From assembly GCA_030917665.1 (NCBI GenBank), contig JAUPUH010000004.1:1-5227 (forward strand): a stretch of DNA of 5,227 nt, written 5' to 3'. Origin of the DNA: Patescibacteria group bacterium (GTDB lineage: Bacteria; Patescibacteriota; Minisyncoccia; Phycocordibacterales; PALSA-1337). The position numbers and the translations under genes were made by a program. Of this stretch, positions 1 through 5,227 are shown piece by piece; the stretch's first letter is position 1, and the number at the start of each line of letters is the position of its first letter. The notes beneath the pieces are model-generated. The model was not told the DNA's origin, ran no database searches, and saw nothing but the letters and a program-made list of their open reading frames with translations.

Positions 1-3000
1 TCAGTCTCCTCTCTTCTAAAATCTAGAAGATTTTCTCTTACTTTTTCATGATGAGAACTTGCAGAGCCAGTCCATCCCTCGGAGTAAAAGTTGGCATTAA
101 GATTTCTTCTTACATCTGCACGATCACCATAACGAACGAGGAGCTCTCTTACCCAACATATCTCACCGTCTTTCCTAAAGAGTTTTTTAGGAACAAATGA
201 AGCTAAATACCAAGCTCTCCGCTCTATATCTTCATCAACCCATGCCCAAACATGTCTTTCATCAAAAGAAGTAAGCAACCCTTCTTTATCTCCCAAAAGA
301 GTTCCTCCTCTTAGCCAGCGCTTTATTATGTATGCTTTATCATCAATTGGTGGGCCAAGATATTTTTTTACCAATTCCCAAGTTTCATTCGGATAAGTTT
401 TTGTAATATGGTTCAACACGTCTTCCGCATGACTATCGTAACCCTCATACAATGAACCTTTATTACCCAGGTTTTCTACAATAATTTGAGCCAATGTCAT
501 GTTAGCCTCTGGAAACTGAGCAAGGGCAGCCTTTGCCAATTCTGCCCAATAGTAACCGTACATGCTATCTATCTTATCTCTATTATTTTCGTCAAAAAGA
601 ATTGGGTGAGTAAGAACCTTCATTACTAATTCCTCCGAAAAACTATTCTTATCTTTCCCCAGATAATATGCATGACTTAGTGACAGAGCAACTAATTCAG
701 CATTTTCTGTTCCGGAATTAATTAGAAACTTGATCCATCTAGTGAATATCTCTTTAGAGAGGCTGCCGAGGATACTTCCATATTTAAAAATATCAAAATG
801 CTCCGGATTAATTTTTCCCTCTTCAGCCATTTTTAGTATCAATAAAGACATGCTTTCACTTAAACCAGAACTCCAAATAAGAAACGGCACTTGATCCATT
901 AGTTTTTCATTCTCCGAAAGAGATATCAGAATAGCCTCCGACTCTTCTGTACTTCTCTCAGAAATCGCCGTTATATATCCTCCCAGAAGTTGACTACTCA
1001 TACCATGACTACTACGGCTTCTATTTTCAGAAGCAATCTCCTGTGCTGCGATAATTAAGGAAAGGTAGTTCTGTTTTTCATCTTTCTTTCCTAATTGATA
1101 ACCGAACTGCCTTGCATTCACTGCTGCATTAGTAACAAGCCACGGCAACTCAGCCTGCAAATCTTCTGGCTTAATGATAGAGTGATCAACTAAGCTAACA
1201 ATCTTCGGACCCAAAATATCAACCCTGTTTCCATTTTGATCAAACTTGTCCTCAATTAAGTCCATACCGACATAACGCCTCATAAGCGAAGAAAAGTCCT
1301 GTTTCAACAAATCACTCCTTAATTTTTCCCAAGCTGCAGCAACCTCGGGTCTCATTGACTTCGATTGATAATGAACAACTCTTTCTACGATCTCTATAAG
1401 ATTTGATTCACTAAGCGTTGGGTAATCAAGAAATCTTGGAAGGTCCGAAATAATTTCAACAGCCACCTCTATAGGTAGAACGAGAGTTAGAGATCCTGCA
1501 TGTCTCAGTAAAACCTCTATCCCCTTCGCTTGCTCCCTAGAGGTAAGATCCGGAAGTTTCTTTACACACAATTTCCAGACTCCCCGATACCAATTTATTA
1601 TCTCTTCTTGATTTTGAGGAGTCCAAAGTTTTGCTTGACGTAAGCCCTGATATTCTGCTCCCAGACTCCGCGAAAAATGATGTACCTCAAGTGCTTTATC
1701 AACGGCGTCTATCGCCAACAATCTTACCTCTATTGAGGTAGATTCGATTGCTTCTTCTAGTACAGGAAAACGATCCTCTAATGAAGCCTCTGTTGGGGCG
1801 ACACTACCAGCACCAGGCGAAAAAAGATCTGGAAATACACCCGATGCATTATTAGAAAAAAATTCATTCTCGGCCTCAGCAAGTTTTAGTAATATTCTTG
1901 CAGAATCACAGAAAAGCTCCTTCCAAATAGCGATTCGTTCAAGTGCCCAAACCATTTCCCTTCGACTTTCTCTCATGCCATACAGAGTAGCTCTATCAAG
2001 AGGTGCTATGGTTTTCTTAAGACATTCCAACGCTACCACTGGATTAGCCTCCGTGAGAACACGAAAGAAACGTGCCATTTGAGGTGTTTCAAACTTTTTA
2101 TAATCTGTAAAAATACCAGCTTCACCAAGTAACTCCACTACAATACGAGCTGCAGACTCTGATTCAGATGCATATTTAAACATCTTCGAAAACCATTCCT
2201 TAAGAGTCTCTGGTAATTCCTGATAAAAGTCTTGAAAGTTAACTGTTCCTCCATAAGTATCCCACCATTCTTTCCAGAGATAGACATGGAGGGCCTTAGG
2301 AGAAATGTAAAGAGTCGTTTCGCCTTGCAATATCTTTCTGCTTTTTAGTTCCTTGATTATTTGATGAAACCTCTGCAATGTAATTTGTGGATCAGCTCTT
2401 TCTATAAGACTTGCGATTTCAGTCGCTTCACCAGAAACAGGCTCGCCAAAGCCAAACTTTTTAAATAAAGCTAGGTATTTCAAAACTAACTGCCTTTGCT
2501 TTGTACCTGTATCATTAGCATCATCAGCACCAATAATATAACGATCCCAAATATTTACATGATCTTGGGGTTTAAGAATATCGTCAGGATTGTTTTTTAA
2601 GTTCCATCCCAACACATGTGCCACTCTTGGCGACCCACCACAAAACTCAACCCACCTGTGGGTGTCGTCTAGTATTCCGTACTGAGAAATTATCTCCTTT
2701 ATTTCATCATCTCCTAAGAGAGGCGCTGTAAAGTAACCTGGTTCCCCCGCCCTACTATCATGTTCATTCCAAATAGTTACAAGCTTTATCCTTGCCCCTA
2801 GATTCTTGAGTTTATTCCATACTCTTACTCTCGTACTCGGATCACATTCATCAATAACTATAATGACAGGGAAATGATTATCTTCCTTCAAAACTTCAAT
2901 CAAGAGGGCTGACTCCTTAAAGTCAGCAGGTGATTCATAATACGCTACCAAGGGGGCCAGATCCTCAGTACGAGTTGCTTCTAATACTAATCTTGTCTTT

Positions 3001-3722
3001 CCGATGCCTGCTTCGCCACAAATATGCACCTGGTTCGCCTGATCATCTTTTCTTAACTCCAACTGTAAGTTCTTAATAAAAGTTGTTTGCTCTTCACCGA
3101 GAACCAGAGGTAATGTCATAGCATGTTCTCTAGCCCAACTGCTGTGTGTTTGGAACTGAGAGTTGGAAAAACCCGCTAGTTCAAGGCTCAAAGTAGGAAA
3201 AATACCCGTAAACCCAACCAAGTGACTCTGACACCAGATGTCTAATTTCGGATTCTCATAACCACACCCTTGTAACAATTTAGTAACTATCGCAAGTCCA
3301 TTATTAAACTGCTCTTCGGAAAGCTCTTCTCCGAATAAAACCAAAACATAGGTACCATCAGACTCTAAACATTTTCTAATACTTGATCCCAAGTTTTCTT
3401 TAGTTGGTTCTTTGCCTCGTCCAAATAGCTCTTCTTTGATTTTTGATTCTTGCTGTACTTCAAATCTACCTGTTTTTATCTGGTAGCTAACTAACCCCTC
3501 TTTAATCAGCCCACTGCCCTCTTCCTGCAACTTGGATGCTACTCCGTTAACGGATGCGTCTACCCCTCCATCATGAACATTAATTTTTGTAGAAATATGG
3601 ACGTTATTTAATCCTATACCTAGTCTTCTGGCCTCTGAAAAAATCAGACTCCGAAAAAACTCTACAGCAGTCTGTGAAGAGAGCGCTCCAAAATGTTCAT
3701 TTTTAGGAGAAAAAATTGACAT
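1..3722 (-). CDS. Avs-like antiviral STAND NTPase with N-terminal Mrr/Cap4-type nuclease (3' end outside window)
   Basis: One open frame of 1240 codons without a stop runs off the left edge. Residues 1-205 look like a PD-(D/E)xK nuclease of the Mrr/Cap4 (DUF4297) kind: an early helix with E30, then DGGVD (51-55) and YQIKTG (80-85), giving the D...QxK signature. The motifs DIWCQSHLVGF (161-171) and FPTLSLEL (175-182) close this part. The STAND NTPase follows, with Walker A GEAGIGKT (236-243), Walker B VIIVIDECD (about 286-294) and the GGSP motif (362-365) typical of STAND proteins. A winged-helix-like part lies at about 385-490. The rest is long alpha-helical repeat, presumably the sensor. The end, VRYGDRADVRRNL...EGWTGSASSH (about 1196-1224), resembles the C-terminus of large Avs-type proteins as I recall them, so few residues are probably missing. 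Avs proteins bind a conserved phage protein (terminase or portal), oligomerise and activate the nuclease. The subtype and trigger here are not determined. The ATG at 3722 is chosen because an in-frame TGA lies five codons upstream; no good Shine-Dalgarno precedes it. Confidence 0.85.
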   Translation of the reverse strand, partial: MSIFSPKNEHFGALSSQTAVEFFRSLIFSEARRLGIGLNNVHISTKINVHDGGVDASVNGVASKLQEEGSGLIKEGLVSYQIKTGRFEVQQESKIKEELFGRGKEPTKENLGSSIRKCLESDGTYVLVLFGEELSEEQFNNGLAIVTKLLQGCGYENPKLDIWCQSHLVGFTGIFPTLSLELAGFSNSQFQTHSSWAREHAMTLPLVLGEEQTTFIKNLQLELRKDDQANQVHICGEAGIGKTRLVLEATRTEDLAPLVAYYESPADFKESALLIEVLKEDNHFPVIIVIDECDPSTRVRVWNKLKNLGARIKLVTIWNEHDSRAGEPGYFTAPLLGDDEIKEIISQYGILDDTHRWVEFCGGSPRVAHVLGWNLKNNPDDILKPQDHVNIWDRYIIGADDANDTGTKQRQLVLKYLALFKKFGFGEPVSGEATEIASLIERADPQITLQRFHQIIKELKSRKILQGETTLYISPKALHVYLWKEWWDTYGGTVNFQDFYQELPETLKEWFSKMFKYASESESAARIVVELLGEAGIFTDYKKFETPQMARFFRVLTEANPVVALECLKKTIAPLDRATLYGMRESRREMVWALERIAIWKELFCDSARILLKLAEAENEFFSNNASGVFPDLFSPGAGSVAPTEASLEDRFPVLEEAIESTSIEVRLLAIDAVDKALEVHHFSRSLGAEYQGLRQAKLWTPQNQEEIINWYRGVWKLCVKKLPDLTSREQAKGIEVLLRHAGSLTLVLPIEVAVEIISDLPRFLDYPTLSESNLIEIVERVVHYQSKSMRPEVAAAWEKLRSDLLKQDFSSLMRRYVGMDLIEDKFDQNGNRVDILGPKIVSLVDHSIIKPEDLQAELPWLVTNAAVNARQFGYQLGKKDEKQNYLSLIIAAQEIASENRSRSSHGMSSQLLGGYITAISERSTEESEAILISLSENEKLMDQVPFLIWSSGLSESMSLLILKMAEEGKINPEHFDIFKYGSILGSLSKEIFTRWIKFLINSGTENAELVALSLSHAYYLGKDKNSFSEELVMKVLTHPILFDENNRDKIDSMYGYYWAELAKAALAQFPEANMTLAQIIVENLGNKGSLYEGYDSHAEDVLNHITKTYPNETWELVKKYLGPPIDDKAYIIKRWLRGGTLLGDKEGLLTSFDERHVWAWVDEDIERRAWYLASFVPKKLFRKDGEICWVRELLVRYGDRADVRRNLNANFYSEGWTGSASSHHEKVRENLLDFRREET

Positions 3723-3744
3723 GACTTTTATTAAATATCAAGTC

Positions 3745-3773
3745 AGTATACTCCTATTTTTCTTCATTCACAA
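3745..3773 (-). promoter_or_regulatory. Candidate sigma70-type promoter of the Avs-like gene
   Basis: On the minus strand TTGTGA (3773-3768, 4/6 match to the -35 consensus) is followed after exactly 17 nt by TATACT (3750-3745, 5/6 match to the -10 consensus). Transcription would start near 3738, leaving a leader of about 16 nt without a clear Shine-Dalgarno. An AGGAG at 3755-3751 lies upstream of the -10 box, too far from the ATG to serve it. The whole promoter fits between the RAYT element edge (3785) and the start codon, so the defence gene need not depend on read-through. Motif-based only. Confidence 0.45.
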
Positions 3774-3784
3774 AACAATTTGCG

Positions 3785-3811
3785 AGAAGAAAAGGGGTCA
3801 GGTACCTTTTT
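3785..3811 (+). repeat. Left terminal inverted repeat of RAYT element (REP-like)
   Basis: Reads AGAAGAAAAGGGGTCAGGTA then CCTTTTT, and is the exact reverse complement of 4525-4551. It can fold: AAAAGG (3790-3795) pairs with CCTTTT (3805-3810) around a 9-nt loop GGTCAGGTA. On the left copy the stem can be lengthened by further A:T pairs and one G:T pair. The core holds the KpnI-type palindrome GGTACC. The transposase stop codon (TGA, 3800-3798) lies inside it. Confidence 0.9.
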
Positions 3812-4478
3812 TTGGTCTTCCTCTTTTCCGTAATGTTGATTCAAGTCCAAGTCTCTCTGTGATACTGTTCACCCACTCGCTTTCTCCGAATGGAGACCCT
3901 CGCTTCAAGGCATGGCGTATTTTTTCTAATTTCTCTTCTTCATCTTCGGAAAGTGTATTGGCCCACTTCTCATAATAATCCGGTTTTTCAACCGGCCATA
4001 CAGAAAGCATGCTCTTCTGTTCTAGCGTCCCATTCTTCCGTATCCAAGCACTCGACCAGCGCCAATCCACTATTTTCTCCGCTAGTCCCGCACGGAGAGG
4101 GTTTCTTTCTACATATCGACATACTTGAAGAAAATAGTTATCGTCCTGCACTGGAAACGACTTGAATCTCCCCTGGTAGAGATGTCCGTATCCAATAGTA
4201 TGATAATGTGCACGAAATCGTTGCGTATGCGTGTGAGTTATCCATCGCATGAATAACGAGAGATCTTCCCCGATTTTTGGATAGAGTATGAGATGCCAAT
4301 GATTTGGCATGACACAAAACGCAAGAATGCGCATATCAAATTTCTCTTTTCCTTCGAGAAGAATCTTTTCAAAGGCAATGTAGTCTTTTTCTTTCTGAAA
4401 AATCCTATCGCGACCATTGGCACGATTGAGGACATGATAAACAATATCGGGTGCCGCAGCACGTGGTATACGAGCCAT
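3798..4478 (-). CDS. rayT: REP-associated tyrosine transposase (RAYT, Y1/HUH family)
   Basis: Full-length 226-residue protein of the Y1_Tnp/TnpA_REP family: single-strand DNA endonucleases that nick and rejoin DNA at REP-type hairpins through a 5'-phosphotyrosine. The N-terminus MARIPRAAAPDIVYHVLNRA is typical. The metal-binding HUH motif appears as HWH (60-62) within CVMPNHWHLIL. The conserved GHLYQGRFKS (98-107) and RYVERNPLRAGL (121-132) blocks are intact. The catalytic tyrosine is Y115 or Y122; I cannot decide without an alignment. WRWSSAW (139-145) is also family-typical. The C-terminus is basic (LRKRGRPKKGT) and its last codons and TGA are encoded by the left terminal repeat. No frameshift or internal stop is present, so the enzyme is likely functional. 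The ATG at 4478 gives the canonical family start; no clear Shine-Dalgarno precedes it, which fits low expression. Confidence 0.95.
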   Translation of the reverse strand: MARIPRAAAPDIVYHVLNRANGRDRIFQKEKDYIAFEKILLEGKEKFDMRILAFCVMPNHWHLILYPKIGEDLSLFMRWITHTHTQRFRAHYHTIGYGHLYQGRFKSFPVQDDNYFLQVCRYVERNPLRAGLAEKIVDWRWSSAWIRKNGTLEQKSMLSVWPVEKPDYYEKWANTLSEDEEEKLEKIRHALKRGSPFGESEWVNSITERLGLESTLRKRGRPKKGT

Positions 4479-4505
4479 AGCGAAAAATGTTTTGTTTATA
4501 GTTCC

Positions 4506-4511
4506 AGTATA
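4506..4511 (-). promoter_or_regulatory. Possible -10 box of the RAYT gene
   Basis: Minus-strand TATACT at 4511-4506, 27 nt before the ATG and inside the element. No convincing -35 hexamer lies at 16-18 nt; that position falls on the terminal repeat around GGTACC. The same GTATACTG octamer also occurs in the candidate promoter of the Avs-like gene. Weak call. Confidence 0.25.
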
Positions 4512-4524
4512 CCAACTTTTGATT

Positions 4525-4551
4525 AAAAAGGTACCTGACCCCTTTTCTTCT
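4525..4551 (-). repeat. Right terminal inverted repeat of RAYT element (REP-like)
   Basis: Exact inverted copy of 3785-3811. Pairing breaks at both sides: 4552 differs from 3784 and 4524 differs from 3812, so the repeat is 27 bp and no longer. It can form the same AAAAGG (4526-4531) / CCTTTT (4541-4546) hairpin. It lies 46 bp upstream of the transposase start. Its outermost base supplies the last base of the TAA that ends the neighbouring signal-peptide ORF. Confidence 0.9.
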
Positions 4552-4628
4552 TACGAATCATTCGGATCTTCGGCCGCCCGAGCAAGTAAGACAAAGCAGA
4601 ATATGAAGATGTAGATAAGTCGAGACAT
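4551..4628 (-). pseudogene. Short signal-peptide ORF apparently truncated by the RAYT element
   Basis: A 25-codon ORF begins with an ATG at 4628 behind a strong Shine-Dalgarno. The product starts MSRLIYIFIFCFVLLARA, which is a textbook Sec signal peptide: an early Arg, a hydrophobic core of about 12 residues, and an A-R-A cleavage site. Only AEDPNDS would remain after cleavage. The stop TAA is formed by TA from host DNA plus the terminal A of the RAYT element, so the true reading frame seems interrupted. Joining the flanks at the repeat edges (4552 to 3784) continues the frame as YANCFVNEEK and ends at TAG 3756-3754, a 35-residue precursor. It could instead be an intact tiny peptide that happens to end here. 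Product family not recognised. Confidence 0.5.
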
Positions 4629-4634
4629 GATGTA

Positions 4635-4640
4635 CTCCTT
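4635..4640 (-). promoter_or_regulatory. Strong Shine-Dalgarno for the signal-peptide ORF
   Basis: AAGGAG at 4640-4635 within AAGAAGGAGT, 6 nt before the ATG at 4628. It is the best ribosome binding site in the window and the main reason to treat so short an ORF as a real coding start. No convincing promoter was found upstream of it; the region 4641-4690 is AT-rich. Confidence 0.6.
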
Positions 4641-4675
4641 CTTGAGAGTTGATAAATTTTCAATGAACTCAAATT

Positions 4676-4720
4676 AAAAAACAGACGGTCAGAAAGCGCT
4701 TAGCTCAGGACGATTCCTGA
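4676..4720 (-). terminator. Hairpin and distant T-run after the right-edge gene (possible terminator)
   Basis: TCAGGA-ATCG-TCCTGA forms a perfect 6-bp stem with a 4-nt loop at 4720-4705, 49 bp after the stop codon at 4770. A run of six Ts follows at 4681-4676, but 23 nt from the stem, so it is not a canonical intrinsic terminator. It is the only structured element I see in the 141-bp gap 4629-4769; a small regulatory hairpin in the leader of the signal-peptide ORF is an alternative reading. Confidence 0.3.
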
Positions 4721-4769
4721 TAGAAATGCTCTCCTTTCCGTTTGTTTTTATTTTCTGACTACAGAGCTT

Positions 4770-5227
4770 TTACTTTGATGGAATCAACTGGAGCGTTTCC
4801 ATGCCCTCAGCTATACTTTTTGCTCCTGCACCACCAATCTCTTTATAGTGTGCTGGATTATAACACTGATTCTTATAATCCTGAGGTACGTCAGAAAAAA
4901 CTACATCAAGATTGGGGAGTGAGACAATCTTGGTAGCTCCAGGTACATCCTCTTTTTTAAATCCCCCTTCAAACATACTTATCACTCCAAGGCTCCCTAG
5001 GGCACAAGATGGGTCTACGGCGTAAAGTTTTTCACTAGCGAAATATACAGTATCCCACTTGTTGTCTTTTGGATTTCTTTCATGTGAGAATCCAAACTTT
5101 AGATCATTAGCGAAATCCTTATTCAATCGCATCCGCACACCATACTCTGGAATGTTATACCACACCTCATCCGTTCCCGAGATAGCCTCAATGTGCTGTG
5201 GATAGGCATCCGCCTGAGACTGAGGAA
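4770..5227 (-). CDS. C-terminal part of an unrecognised, probably exported protein (5' end outside window)
   Basis: The frame is open from the right edge to TAA 4772-4770, about 151 residues. A GTG at 5165 could be read as a start, but coding continues upstream without a stop (PQSQADAYPQHIEAISGTDE...), so the start is most likely beyond 5227. The visible part contains VWYNIPEYGVRMRLNKDF, then DTVYFASEKLYAVDPSCALG and GVISMF, and later PQDYKNQCYNPAHYKEIG. It has two cysteines, is soluble and mixed alpha/beta in character, and lacks membrane segments or recognisable catalytic motifs in this portion. The 'IPE-G-V-hydrophobic ... YF-S-L ... C' pattern reminds me of small surface proteins in Patescibacteria that carry an N-terminal membrane anchor; this is recollection, not a database match. 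Function unknown. Confidence 0.7.
   Translation of the reverse strand, partial: PQSQADAYPQHIEAISGTDEVWYNIPEYGVRMRLNKDFANDLKFGFSHERNPKDNKWDTVYFASEKLYAVDPSCALGSLGVISMFEGGFKKEDVPGATKIVSLPNLDVVFSDVPQDYKNQCYNPAHYKEIGGAGAKSIAEGMETLQLIPSK

Larger units (their letters stand above)
3785..4551 (-). mobile_element. Single-gene RAYT element bounded by 27-bp perfect inverted repeats
   Basis: The 767-bp unit is delimited by identical inverted copies of a 27-bp sequence at 3785-3811 and 4525-4551 and contains only the transposase gene. RAYTs descend from the IS200/IS605 Y1 transposases and typically sit between inverted REP-type palindromes (a 'REPtron'); this layout matches. No target-site duplication is seen, as expected for Y1 enzymes. 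The element separates a truncated signal-peptide ORF (right) from the Avs-like gene (left). Perfect identity of the ends suggests a recent or constrained element. Whether it still moves as a unit cannot be told from one copy. Confidence 0.75.

Noticed and set aside
1..3722. Possibility of a recoded stop (UGA as glycine, as in some CPR lineages)
   Set aside because: No in-frame TGA occurs in any gene here, glycine uses GGN codons, and RAYT ends at TGA exactly where the family C-terminus is expected.
3785..3814. Strong intrinsic terminator at the RAYT 3' end
   Set aside because: The possible stem is AT-rich with only two G:C pairs and a 9-nt loop; it is better explained as the REP-like transposase substrate.
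3721..3975. Plus-strand ORF of 84 codons
   Set aside because: It crosses the promoter region, the terminal repeat and the 3' end of the RAYT gene on the opposite strand; the product is low-complexity and looks like no known protein.
3890..4526. Other ORFs overlapping the transposase on both strands (3890-4165 +, 4238-4462 -, 4293-4526 +)
   Set aside because: They are out-of-frame shadows of the clear Y1 transposase frame.
4719..4733. AAAGGAG motif on the minus strand followed by ATT, as the start of another small gene
   Set aside because: The frame ends after about a dozen codons and starts at a rare ATT; the stretch is better read as the hairpin region.
4742..4936. Plus-strand 64-codon ORF
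   Set aside because: It is antisense to the right-edge coding frame and has no ribosome binding site or recognisable product.

Overview
The window holds four gene-sized features, all on the minus strand. Base composition is AT-leaning, the standard genetic code fits (no in-frame TGA in any ORF), and there are no tRNA, rRNA or CRISPR features. Taxonomy is uncertain. The partial gene at the right edge has the feel of small-domain exported proteins seen in Patescibacteria (CPR), and RAYT elements with this kind of terminal sequence occur in several phyla, so a Patescibacteria-like host is only a weak guess.

In transcription order (right to left): (1) 5227-4770, the C-terminal about 151 residues of an unrecognised protein whose start lies outside the window. 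(2) 4769-4629, a 141-bp gap with a 6-bp-stem hairpin and, further downstream, a T-run. (3) 4628-4551, a 25-codon ORF with a strong Shine-Dalgarno. It encodes an almost bare signal peptide and its stop codon is formed at the edge of a mobile element. (4) 4551-3785, a 767-bp element bounded by a perfect 27-bp inverted repeat. It carries one gene, a REP-associated tyrosine (Y1/HUH) transposase, whose last codons and stop lie inside the terminal repeat. (5) 3784-3723, a 62-bp spacer with a plausible sigma70-type promoter. (6) 3722-1, one uninterrupted ORF of at least 1240 codons running off the left edge. It encodes a large antiviral-STAND (Avs-like) protein: an N-terminal Mrr/Cap4-type nuclease, a STAND P-loop NTPase, a winged-helix-like segment and a long alpha-helical repeat sensor region.

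The main biological content is the Avs-like defence gene with a RAYT element sitting directly upstream. The element appears to have landed in a small signal-peptide gene that once ended about 31 bp before the defence gene. Removing the element in silico along the repeat boundaries restores a 35-codon secreted-peptide ORF. The defence gene keeps its own candidate promoter between the element and its start codon.
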